Of a stretch of DNA of 47,915 nucleotides, positions 41,385-47,915 are shown in pieces; position 1 is the first letter of the stretch; each line of letters starts with the position of its first letter. Origin of the DNA: Phycisphaeraceae bacterium (GTDB lineage: Bacteria; Planctomycetota; Phycisphaerae; Phycisphaerales; UBA1924). Below the pieces are notes generated by a model. That model made no database searches, was not told the DNA's origin, and saw nothing but the letters and a program-made list of their open reading frames with translations. The position numbers were made by a program, and so were the translations under genes. The stretch spans positions 1-47,915 of the forward strand of contig JAJTGZ010000027.1 of NCBI GenBank assembly GCA_021299385.1, given 5' to 3'.

Positions 41385-43409
41385 CTAGCCCTTTGCCGGC
41401 GGGTTGGCCTTGAGCCACTGGCGCAGGGCGCGGACTTCGTCGAGGGTCAGGTGGTGGGGGTTGCGCTCGGCAAAGCCAGCCGGGCCTGCGGCGTCTATGA
41501 GGGCGGGGAGTTTGTCCTGTTTGATCTTCAGTTCGTGCGCGGCCTCGGCGGGTGTGTAGGTTCGCACGGCGGCCTTGGGCTTTTCGGGGGTGCTCTCTTT
41601 GAGGGTGATGGTGCGGTTGAGCAGGAGCGCGCCGGGGCGTGAGTCGGGGTCGATGGTGAAGTAGCCCAGACGCTCGAACTGGAACGCCTGGCCGACGGGG
41701 GCGTCGGCGAGGATCGGGTCGAGTTTGCAGCCGGTGCAGACCTTGATGGAATCGGGCGTGAGGTCATCGGCCCAGTTGCCGGTGCGTTCGCCCGGGGCCT
41801 CGGCGTTGAAGAGTCGGTCGAAGAGGCGGACGTGGCCGGTGATGGTGTGGTGGGCGCTGATCCAGTGGAGTGTGCCCTTGACTTTTTTGTTTGTGAGCGC
41901 GTCGGCACCCGGGGGGGCGTTGCCGCCACGTGTGGCGGGGTCGTAGGTGCAGCGGACGAGGTTGACCTTCCCGTCGGGGCCTGTCTCGAATCCTGTGCAG
42001 GTGATGAAGTAGGCCCAGCGCAGGCGGACCTGTGCGCCGGGGGCGAGGCGGTGGAACCCTTTGCTCGGCTCGGGCATGAAGTCTTCGCGTTCGATGAAGA
42101 GCTCGCCGGTGAATGGGAGTGTGCGCTTGCCGCTGGAGGGGTCCTCGGGGTTGATGACAAACTCGACATCTTCGACGCGCCCGGCGGGCCAGTTGTCGAT
42201 GACAACGCGGAGCGGGTCAAGGACGCACATGGCGCGCGGGGCGGACTTGTTGAGCACAGTGCGTGTGGCGTTCTCGAAGCGTGCGATGTCGATGACGCTG
42301 TCGAACTTGGTTACGCCGACGTCTTCGCAGAGCAGGTGGATGGCCTCCGGCGGGACGCCGCGCCTGCGGATGCCGCAGAGGGTGGGCATGCGTGGGTCGT
42401 CCCACCCGGCGACGGCGCCGGTCTGGACCATCTTCAGGAGGTTGCGTTTACTCAGGACGGTGTAGGTGAGTTGGAGTTTGGCGAACTCGACCTGCCGGCT
42501 GTGCCAGATCGTTGTGCCCCAGGGGCCTGAGCCGTCGGGTGTTCGGCCTTCGTTGATGGCGTCGATGAACCAGTCGTAGAGGGGGCGGTGGTTTTCGAAC
42601 TCGAGGGTGCAGATGGAGTGTGTGATCTGTTCGAGGCTGTCCTCGATGCCGTGGGCCCAGTCGTACATGGGGTAGATGCACCATTTGTCGGCGGTGCTGT
42701 GGTGGTGTGCGTGCAGGACGCGGTACATGACCGGGTCGCGGAGGTTGAAGTTGGGGCTGGCCAGGTCGATGCGTGCGCGGAGGGTGAGGCTCCCGTCGGG
42801 GTGCTTGCCGGCCTTCATCTCGCGGAAGAGGCGCATGCTCTCTTCGGGCGGGCGGTCGCGGTAGGGGCTGGTGGCGGGGACTGCGGGGGTGCCCCGGCGT
42901 GCGGCGACCTCGTCGGCGGTGAGCTGGCAGGCGTAGGCCTTGCCCTTCTTGATGAGCTCCTTGGCGAACTCTTCCATCTGCTCGAAGTAGGAGCTGGCCA
43001 GGAAGAGGCCCCCGGCGTGGGGGCCGTGCGCGAAGCCACCGCCGAGGGGTTCGGTCAGCCAGGAGACGTCGGCCTTGATGCCGTCGACGTAGCGCTGCTC
43101 TTCTTTGCTCGGGTTGGTGTCATCGAAGCGGAGGTTGAAGCGGCCGTGGTATTTTTTGGCCAGGGAGTAGTTGAGGCAGATGGACTTGGCGTGCCCGATG
43201 TGCAGGTAGCCGTTGGGCTCGGGTGGGAAGCGCGTGTGGACGCCGCGTGGGGTGCCCAGGCCGGTTGTGCCGGTGAGGCCCCATCGTGCGTGTGCGATGT
43301 CCTGCTCGATGATCTGCTCGATGAAGTTGAGGGGGCGTGCGGCTGGACCGGGGGTGGGCGTGGGGCCGGGGGTGTCGCTTGCCGGGTGTTCGTGCGGAGG
43401 CTCGGCCAT
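41385..43409 (-). CDS. glnS: Glutaminyl-tRNA synthetase
   Basis: Class I synthetase that charges tRNA-Gln directly. 674 aa against about 555 in E. coli. Motifs: FPPEPNGYLHIGHAKS (residues 61-76), RFDDTNPSKEEQRYVDGIK, YDWAHGIEDSLEQITHSICTLEF, and the KMSKS equivalent VLSKRNLL (about 316-323). The two beta-barrel anticodon domains follow (LFIEREDFMPEPSKGFHRL, LRWAYFITC). A C-terminal extension of about 70 residues (YTPAEAAHELKIKQDKLPALIDAAG ... LTLDEVRALRQWLKANP) is helical and resembles a small HTH-like appendage not found in E. coli. The N-terminus is Pro-rich. TACCAT lies 8 nt before the ATG without a Shine-Dalgarno. Divergent from rpmA. Confidence 0.96.
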   Translation of the reverse strand: MAEPPHEHPASDTPGPTPTPGPAARPLNFIEQIIEQDIAHARWGLTGTTGLGTPRGVHTRFPPEPNGYLHIGHAKSICLNYSLAKKYHGRFNLRFDDTNPSKEEQRYVDGIKADVSWLTEPLGGGFAHGPHAGGLFLASSYFEQMEEFAKELIKKGKAYACQLTADEVAARRGTPAVPATSPYRDRPPEESMRLFREMKAGKHPDGSLTLRARIDLASPNFNLRDPVMYRVLHAHHHSTADKWCIYPMYDWAHGIEDSLEQITHSICTLEFENHRPLYDWFIDAINEGRTPDGSGPWGTTIWHSRQVEFAKLQLTYTVLSKRNLLKMVQTGAVAGWDDPRMPTLCGIRRRGVPPEAIHLLCEDVGVTKFDSVIDIARFENATRTVLNKSAPRAMCVLDPLRVVIDNWPAGRVEDVEFVINPEDPSSGKRTLPFTGELFIEREDFMPEPSKGFHRLAPGAQVRLRWAYFITCTGFETGPDGKVNLVRCTYDPATRGGNAPPGADALTNKKVKGTLHWISAHHTITGHVRLFDRLFNAEAPGERTGNWADDLTPDSIKVCTGCKLDPILADAPVGQAFQFERLGYFTIDPDSRPGALLLNRTITLKESTPEKPKAAVRTYTPAEAAHELKIKQDKLPALIDAAGPAGFAERNPHHLTLDEVRALRQWLKANPPAKG

Positions 43410-43417
43410 GGGGTGGG

Positions 43418-43423
43418 ATGGTA
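43418..43423 (-). promoter_or_regulatory. Putative -10 element of a leaderless transcript (glnS)
   Basis: On the minus strand TACCAT ends 8 nt before the glnS ATG at 43409; CCCACCCC between them is not a Shine-Dalgarno. Confidence 0.4.
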
Positions 43424-43631
43424 GATAGAAGGTTGGGGGCCGGTGGGGTGCGGGTGGGGGATCGGTGCCGGTTTACATTCTGTTCGCAACCCGTGGGGGT
43501 ATATGTGGGCGTTGTGGCGGCCCTTCCCTCAACTGCCCCTGTGGCCTATCATCTCGACCCATCTACGAGCGTGGCTGGGGTGTTGGCGATTTTCTTGGGC
43601 TGCTTGGCACGCGACTATTCGGAGAACTGCA

Positions 43632-43907
43632 ATGGCACACAAAAAAGGGCAAGGCTCGACGAAGAACGGGCGCGACAGCAACCCGCAGTTCCGGGGTGTG
43701 AAGCTCTACGCCGGGGAGACGGCTAAGCCCGGGTCGATCATCGTGCGGCAGGTTGGCACGCCGATCCACGCGGGGTTCAACGTCCGCCGGGGGAAGGACG
43801 ACACGCTCTTTTCGGTGGCCGATGGGACGGTGGTGTATCAGGGCCGGAAGGTGCACGTCGCGCCGGCGGACCCGAAGACGCCCCGGCCGTTTTATCTGGG
43901 CAAGTAA
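43632..43907 (+). CDS. rpmA: 50S ribosomal protein L27
   Basis: 91 aa. The family N-terminus [19 protein letters not shown], then [48 protein letters not shown] and a short basic tail. The start is in the mature bacterial form without the cleavable N-terminal extension of Firmicutes. GGAG about 8 nt upstream supports the ATG at 43632. Normally rpmA follows rplU (L21); here the upstream neighbour is divergent glnS, so the usual L21-L27 pair is separated. A tandem duplication covers the last codons. Confidence 0.96.
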   Translation: MAHKKGQGSTKNGRDSNPQFRGVKLYAGETAKPGSIIVRQVGTPIHAGFNVRRGKDDTLFSVADGTVVYQGRKVHVAPADPKTPRPFYLGK

Positions 43908-43937
43908 ACCATCCTGGGCAAGTAAACCACCTGGGCA
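43896..43937 (+). repeat. Tandem duplication over the rpmA stop codon
   Basis: CTGGGCAAGTAAACCA occurs twice in a row (43896-43911 and 43914-43929) and begins a third time (CTGGGCA). The first copy encodes the final Leu-Gly-Lys-stop of L27, so the stop codon itself is duplicated downstream. Confidence 0.85.
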
Positions 43938-43976
43938 GTCGCTGGCCGAGGGGCCGGCTTGCGTTGGCCGTGCGTC

Positions 43977-44594
43977 ATGGCAAGCAGCAACAACCCCGTA
44001 GATGCGAACCTCTCGGCACACTTGGCGCTGCAAGCGCCGTGGCGGCTGGGTTATTTGCAGCGCATCGCCGAGGGTGAGAGCGGTGTTGATGGGGATCGAC
44101 AGGCCGGGGCGGGGGCATCTTGTTTTCTGGATGAGTATTGGTCCTCGCCGCAGCGCGACGTGGCCAACCATGTGATCGTGCGTACGCGGTGGGGGATGAT
44201 TTTGCTCAACGCATTCCCGTACGCCAACGGGCATTTGCTTGTGGCGCTCGGGCAAGGCCGGCCGAGGTTGTTGGATTACACGCCTGTCGAGCGAGCCCGG
44301 CTGTGGGCGCTGGTTGACGCGGCGGCGGACCTTGCGGAGGTGGCTTTGCAGCCGCAGGGGTTGAATATTGGCATGAATCAGGGGCGTGCGGGGGGCGCGG
44401 GCGTGCCGGGGCACTTGCATGTGCATGTGATCCCGCGGTGGGGTGGTGATACGAATTTTATTACGACGGTGGCGCGTGTGCGTGTGATCCCGGCGAGCCT
44501 GGAGGCGATGGCCGAGCGGTTTGCGCGGGCGTGGGAGAAGATCGGGCCTGGGTGGTCGGGTGTGCTCGGGGCGAGTGAGATGGATCGCCACTGA
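43977..44594 (+). CDS. HIT-family nucleotide hydrolase/phosphorylase
   Basis: 205 aa. The histidine triad H146-x-H148-x-H150 is in PGHLHVHVIPRWGGDTNF, with the upstream MILLNAFPYANGHLLVALGQGRP strand typical of Ap4A phosphorylase-like HIT proteins (Rv2613c type). The N-terminal ~60 residues include APWRLGYLQRIAE, also seen in that branch, then a variable insert (GVDGDRQAGAGASCFLDE). Likely cleaves dinucleoside polyphosphates or AMP conjugates. The start at 43977 is chosen over 43959 because the family begins near here. Downstream of rpmA by 69 bp on the same strand. Confidence 0.9.
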   Translation: MASSNNPVDANLSAHLALQAPWRLGYLQRIAEGESGVDGDRQAGAGASCFLDEYWSSPQRDVANHVIVRTRWGMILLNAFPYANGHLLVALGQGRPRLLDYTPVERARLWALVDAAADLAEVALQPQGLNIGMNQGRAGGAGVPGHLHVHVIPRWGGDTNFITTVARVRVIPASLEAMAERFARAWEKIGPGWSGVLGASEMDRH

Positions 44595-44614
44595 TTTTTG
44601 CGGGTCCGAAGTGG

Positions 44615-44664
44615 CCAACCTCACGCCTGCCCCTGCCCTGCCCCTGCCCTCGGGGGAGGAGTTT
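44615..44664 (+). repeat. GC hairpin interspersed repeat, copy 6 (degenerate)
   Basis: CCAACCTCACGCCTGCCCC plus an internal duplication CTGCCCCTGCCCTG, then the G-rich complement. It lies in the convergent gap between the HIT gene and the small membrane protein. The preceding GGTCCGAAGTGG matches the flank of copy 2. Confidence 0.7.
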
Positions 44665-44751
44665 GATACGAGGAACATCGGCAATCTGTATGAGTGCGTG
44701 TGCCCGTCTGTGGCGGTATGCTGGCACGACCTTGGCACGCACGCGGTAGGG

Positions 44752-44994
44752 TTAGGCGTTCATCCAGCTCTTGACGAAGACCTCTGCCAGCAGCCAGAGG
44801 GCCGCGGCCAGGGCGGCCATGCCCAGCAGAGTCTGGATGGTCATCACCAGGACTTCGCGCCAGTAGTGGTCGAGTTTTTTGCTGCGTACGGCTTTGTACG
44901 CGACGGCGATAAAAAAAGCCATCGGGACGATCCAGATGTACCACGTGCCGTGCATGCTCAGAGCGTCGATGAAGGGGCGGTAGGAAAAGTGCAT
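44752..44994 (-). CDS. Small two-helix membrane protein
   Basis: 80 aa. Two hydrophobic segments: WYIWIVPMAFFIAVAYKAV (about 18-36) and VLVMTIQTLLGMAALAAALWLLAEVFV (about 48-74), with a short basic loop (RSKKLDHYWRE) between. No family recognised. AGGAAG 5-7 nt upstream supports the ATG. The upstream gene on the same strand ends 18 bp away, so they form a likely two-gene operon. Confidence 0.75.
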   Translation of the reverse strand: MHFSYRPFIDALSMHGTWYIWIVPMAFFIAVAYKAVRSKKLDHYWREVLVMTIQTLLGMAALAAALWLLAEVFVKSWMNA

Positions 44995-45012
44995 GGGCTT
45001 CCTGCTGATATG

Positions 45013-45780
45013 CTATCGGCGGCGTGCGTCCGGGTCGGTGCTGCGCTTGCGGCCCCACGCGGCATCGACCATCGCGATGAGGTTGAGCATCCCGGCCAGG
45101 CAGGTGAATAGCCCGCCGATCTCGCGCATACGGCCTAAAGAGGGCACGTTGGGTGGGCGGTCGGCGAGGGTTGAGAGGCGCTTGGTGCCCGTCGCAGGGT
45201 CCTTGAACTCGATGGGATTGTCGGTGATCGGCTCGCGCACGGCGATGGCCAGGCCGGTGGCGGGGTCGCGGATCTCAAAGGGCTTGGCGTTGCGGCGGAT
45301 GAGCACCGGACGCCCGCCGAGGTAACTCTCGGCGAGCACCTTGAAGCGACGCTGGTGCAACTGGTCGACGGCGATGGCAACGGGGCCGACAAAGAGTGTG
45401 CCGATGATGCCGACCATCTCGCGGTCAACGGGCGTGATGATCGGGGGTGAGGTGGTCGATGCGGGCATGTAGAACTGCCCGGAGTCCACGGCGTCGATCC
45501 CGGCCGTCAGCAGCCCGCAGGCGAAGAGGCCCAGCACGCCGAGGGCGATGAGCCTTGCCCGCCGGCGGAGGCCGAGGTACCAGTGCCCAAGGCCTGGGAG
45601 GAAGAACGCCAGCAGGAGCGCGACGGGCTGGAAGCGCTCGGGGAAGAGGTCTTCAGCGGCGTTCTGGTCGAGTGTGGTCATTGTGGGCGGGGTGGGCGGG
45701 GTGGGGCGGTGGGTGGGGCTGGCTGTGGGGGTGGTCAAGAAGGTGGTGGCGGGGTGGTTGACTGTGGGCGTGGGGGTCAT
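45013..45780 (-). CDS. DUF6677-like membrane protein
   Basis: 255 aa as the longest frame; an internal start at 45681 (MTTLDQNAAEDLFPER) would give a 222-residue protein without the Thr/Pro-rich leader and is likelier on family grounds. The hydrophobic segment FQPVALLLAFFLPGLGHWYLGLRRRARLIALGVLGLFACGLLTAGID holds two helices with the PGLGHWYLG turn typical of this planctomycete family, as I recall. A third segment is MVGIIGTLFVGPVAIAVD and a fourth is near IGGLFTCLAGMLNLIAMVDAAWG. The loop between carries a PIxFKDPATG segment. Function unknown. It precedes the small membrane protein. Confidence 0.72.
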   Translation of the reverse strand: MTPTPTVNHPATTFLTTPTASPTHRPTPPTPPTMTTLDQNAAEDLFPERFQPVALLLAFFLPGLGHWYLGLRRRARLIALGVLGLFACGLLTAGIDAVDSGQFYMPASTTSPPIITPVDREMVGIIGTLFVGPVAIAVDQLHQRRFKVLAESYLGGRPVLIRRNAKPFEIRDPATGLAIAVREPITDNPIEFKDPATGTKRLSTLADRPPNVPSLGRMREIGGLFTCLAGMLNLIAMVDAAWGRKRSTDPDARRR

Positions 45781-45871
45781 AGCCTAGGGGCGCATCAGCC
45801 GGGCGATGGGCGCTTGGGTGATTGGTCTGGTGGCGGGCGTTCTGCCTGCCGAGCTTTGCACGAGGTTGTCT

Positions 45872-46327
45872 ATGTCGAGCAAGAAGATTCAAGGGGCCGG
45901 TTCTGTGCCAGCGGGGACGTTGCTTGCGGGCGCGGGCGTTGATGGGGGTGCGCTCGTTGATGACGCGCTGCTGGCGGCGGTCGTGGGCGCCGAGGTGCTC
46001 GGGGCCAAGAGGCCGGGCAAGGAGCCCGACGGGGACGTGCCGGGCAAGGGCAAGGAGGAGGAAGAGGACCTCGACGACGACCTTGAGGACCTTGAGGACG
46101 ATGACGACGATGACGGCGACGATGAGGATGAGGACGTCGATGAGGATGAGGATGAGGATGAGGACGTCTTTGAGGATGATGAGGAAGAGGAGGAAGAGGA
46201 CGAGGAAGAGGACGAGCTTGACGACGAGACGGAGTTTGACGACGACGACGACCTGGATTACGACGACGACGACGACGAAACGCAGGAGTTTGGTGCCGGG
46301 GCGGACGATGAAGACAACGGCGTTTGA
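45872..46327 (+). CDS. Poly-acidic (Asp/Glu-run) protein
   Basis: 151 aa. Residues about 1-50 are Ala/Gly-rich (GTLLAGAGVDGGALVDDALLAAVVGAEVLG). From about 63 to 140 the sequence is almost only Asp and Glu with scattered Val, Phe, Tyr and Leu (patterns such as EEEEDLDDDLED, DEDEDVDEDED). GAGG 6-7 nt before the ATG at 45872 supports expression. The acidic tract is encoded mostly by GAC/GAT/GAG in period-3 runs, so repeat expansion may have shaped it. Such tails usually bind basic proteins. The next gene on the same strand, 38 bp away, encodes an arginine-rich protein. Confidence 0.7.
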   Translation: MSSKKIQGAGSVPAGTLLAGAGVDGGALVDDALLAAVVGAEVLGAKRPGKEPDGDVPGKGKEEEEDLDDDLEDLEDDDDDDGDDEDEDVDEDEDEDEDVFEDDEEEEEEDEEEDELDDETEFDDDDDLDYDDDDDETQEFGAGADDEDNGV

Positions 46328-46365
46328 CCACCCGAGGGTGGGTGGGCACCGCTGGAGTGCTTGCT

Positions 46366-46914
46366 ATGTCATCGCTTGATCCTGCAAATGTTGGTCAGAA
46401 CGCACCCCAGGGCCAGAACATTCCCGAGCGTGGGCGCAGGGCGAGCGATAGGGCCAGCGAGCGGGCTGGCAATGGGGATCGGCGTGCCGCCGGTGTGTCT
46501 GACCGGCGTGTGCCAGGCTCGGACCGCCGGGCCCCTGGTAGTGCGGGGCAGGGTGGGCAGCGGTCGGGCCTGGAGCGTCGGCGTGGTGCGGGCCGCCGGC
46601 TGAGCGACTTCGGTCGCCGGGCCGAGGAGGGGGACTTGACGCCCGAGCAGTTTTTATTCGTGATGGCGATCGAAGAGTTCAAGCATGGCAACGAGATCAC
46701 GCACCCTGCGTGGACGGACGTGCTGGAGGTGATCCGGCTGCTGGGCTACCGGAAGGTGGCGCCCAGCGAGATCACACTGCGCAACGCCGAGGACTGGCGT
46801 GAGCCAGCCACTGCCCCGAGCAACGTCCGCCCGCAGGGGTGGGAGAGGCGCTTCCGCCTCCCGAACGCCGAGGGTGCCCAGGCGAGCAACCCGACAAACA
46901 AGCGTGCGGCGTAG
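46366..46914 (+). CDS. Arginine-rich N-terminus plus conserved C-terminal domain protein
   Basis: 182 aa. The first ~85 residues are Arg/Gly/Ala/Asp-rich with repeated DRRxxGS units (SDRRVPGSDRRAPGS) and a strongly basic RRRGAGRRLSDFGRR end. The last ~90 residues form a compact domain: LTPEQFLFVMAIEEFKHGNEITHPAWTDVLEVIRLLGYRKVAPSEITL, which looks like a conserved helical planctomycete domain of unknown function. GGAG 8 nt upstream supports the start. It lies directly downstream of the poly-acidic gene. A charge-based partnership is suggestive only. Confidence 0.7.
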   Translation: MSSLDPANVGQNAPQGQNIPERGRRASDRASERAGNGDRRAAGVSDRRVPGSDRRAPGSAGQGGQRSGLERRRGAGRRLSDFGRRAEEGDLTPEQFLFVMAIEEFKHGNEITHPAWTDVLEVIRLLGYRKVAPSEITLRNAEDWREPATAPSNVRPQGWERRFRLPNAEGAQASNPTNKRAA

Positions 46915-47066
46915 AGATCCAAGCCCGTCTCGGGGCCAGGCCCGTGGTGATACAGGCCAAAAAGCCTTGGTGCAGTGGGGCGTGTTCTTTGTCCAGGGGC
47001 CATGCAATACACCTCGGGTGTGGTTCGTTGTGCTGCTGTAAAGACGCACAACCAACGGAGATACCC

Positions 47067-47363
47067 ATGAGCCCGACGACCGCATCGCCCCTGACCATCA
47101 CACACAAACTCGCCAAGATCACCCTCGCGCTGGCCCTGCTGGCCGGGGGCACGGCGGCCCTTGCCCAGCCCGCGGCCAACCCGGGCGATGCGCTTAAGGG
47201 GCCGCAGGTGCCTGAGCGCAACACGCCGGGTGGGTCGGGGAGCTTTGGTGAACAACGAGGGGAGCTTGCCCGTCGCACGGAGGTCTCACTCCCGTTCCCG
47301 GCGTTTATGCGGATGGTGCGCGAAACCCTAAGAACACCCAGAGGCAGGGAGGATGCTGCGTGA
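47067..47363 (+). CDS. Small secreted protein
   Basis: 98 aa. GGAG 7 nt before the ATG. The signal peptide is ITLALALLAGGTAALAQ, cleaved near LAQ. The mature part is short and hydrophilic (RNTPGGSGSFGEQRGELARR, then FPAFMRMVRETLRTPRGRED). The last dozen codons include rare ones for this window (CTA, AGA, AGA), and the next frame opens at 47353, so a frameshift joining the two is possible. No family recognised. Confidence 0.6.
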   Translation: MSPTTASPLTITHKLAKITLALALLAGGTAALAQPAANPGDALKGPQVPERNTPGGSGSFGEQRGELARRTEVSLPFPAFMRMVRETLRTPRGREDAA

Positions 47364-47915
47364 GTTTGGTGGTCCCGGTGGGCCCGGTCGTGGTCGTGGT
47401 GAGGGTCGTGGTGAGGGTCGTGGCAGAGGGCCTGGTGGCCCGCCGGTGGGGGACCCCATGCAGGATGGTGCGCCGCCGGCGGCGATGAGTGAAAAGGACC
47501 GTGCGGCAGTGTTGGCCAAGGTGCAGGAGCTCCGTGCTCAGGCCCCCAAGGCCGAGGACGCGCAGACGGCGGTGTGGGGCGCGCTGACAGAGCCGCAGCA
47601 GAAGGCCGTACAAGTGAAGGTCGATGACTTCAAGGCCAAAGAGACGGCTCGGCGCGACGAGCGGTACAAAGAGCAGCAGAAGAAGCGCTTCGAGGAAGGA
47701 AGAGGGCAGGACAAGAAGCCCGGCGGGGGCAAGGCCCCGGCGAAGCTCGACGAGGCCAAGCGTGCCGAGGTGCTCGCATCACTGCCACAGCAAGCACAAG
47801 ATCGGCTGGGCAAACTCCCCGCCGAGCAGCAGGACCGCTTGCTGGCGCGTCTGGCTGAGTTGCCTGCGGACCGCCGGGCGGAGGCCCTCAAGCGGATGGC
47901 CGAGCGCGGGCGCGG
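47353..47915 (+). CDS. RG-rich, helical protein, 3'-truncated at the window end
   Basis: The ATG at 47353 opens a frame that continues beyond the window (187 codons here, no stop). It begins with a Gly/Arg/Pro-rich stretch (repeated GRGEGRG units). It then has long charged helices (ATVLAKVQELRAQAP-type, then VDDFKAKETARRDERYKEQQKKRFEEG) and a Gln/Leu/Arg-rich segment near the edge with repeated LPxxxQDRL units (SLPQQAQDRLGKLPAEQQDR). Overlaps the preceding gene by 11 bp. It may be the continuation of the secreted protein through a frameshift: together they would give a signal peptide followed by this helical body. No catalytic motif is visible. Confidence 0.6.
   Translation, partial: MLREFGGPGGPGRGRGEGRGEGRGRGPGGPPVGDPMQDGAPPAAMSEKDRAAVLAKVQELRAQAPKAEDAQTAVWGALTEPQQKAVQVKVDDFKAKETARRDERYKEQQKKRFEEGRGQDKKPGGGKAPAKLDEAKRAEVLASLPQQAQDRLGKLPAEQQDRLLARLAELPADRRAEALKRMAERGR

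Noticed and set aside
1-47915. tRNA or rRNA genes
   Set aside because: No recognisable tRNA T-arm/CCA context or rRNA sequence was found by eye; a covariance-model scan would be needed to exclude one completely.

Overview
The window is high-GC bacterial DNA, densely coded on both strands. I infer a planctomycete, most likely of class Phycisphaerae. The inference rests on the gene content: an ExbB/ExbD set, a two-partner secretion pair, an OPT transporter, a planctomycete-type redoxin, and a C-terminal-zinc-deficient IleRS beside a bacterial GlnRS. It also rests on many hairpin-rich interspersed repeats. No rRNA, tRNA or CRISPR array was recognised. The first gene (rho) and the last gene run off the window ends.

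Layout. 1-5.7 kb: 3' part of rho, an atypical DUF5984-like gene, mnmG, a small unknown gene and cheV. 5.7-14 kb: SAM methyltransferase, YtcJ-type amidohydrolase, rlmN, a MshEN-like protein, rarA and a receiver-like/GAF protein. 13.9-18.7 kb: a compact phage-related module consisting of an S24-type repressor, a divergent dual-HTH protein, an ABC ATPase, a GNAT acetyltransferase and a terminase large subunit. The last three overlap one another, and no portal, capsid, tail, integrase or lysis gene is present. 18.9-24.2 kb: VanZ-like protein, small membrane protein, AhpD-like protein, exbB-exbD-exbD operon, redoxin and DsbD-N-like protein. 24.4-28 kb: a 110-bp palindromic tandem array upstream of ileS. 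28-31 kb: OPT transporter and a small unknown gene. 31.2-41.1 kb: TpsB transporter and a giant TpsA-like secreted beta-helix protein. 41.4-47.9 kb: glnS, rpmA, HIT protein, two membrane proteins, a polyacidic protein followed by an arginine-rich protein, and two small secreted/RG-rich proteins.

Two genome-scale patterns stand out. First, every convergent gene junction in the window (eight of eight) carries a member of one of a few repeat families, which suggests these act as or accumulate at bidirectional transcript ends. Second, several genes have a TANNNT-like -10 hexamer 5-8 nt before the start codon and no Shine-Dalgarno, which suggests leaderless transcripts alongside ordinary SD-led genes. 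The best candidate for an undescribed system is the repressor/HTH/ABC/GNAT/TerL module at 13.9-18.7 kb. Its ABC and GNAT genes look like a split form of the fused ABC-acetyltransferase family (COG2401), coupled by 4-bp ATGA overlaps to a full-length terminase.
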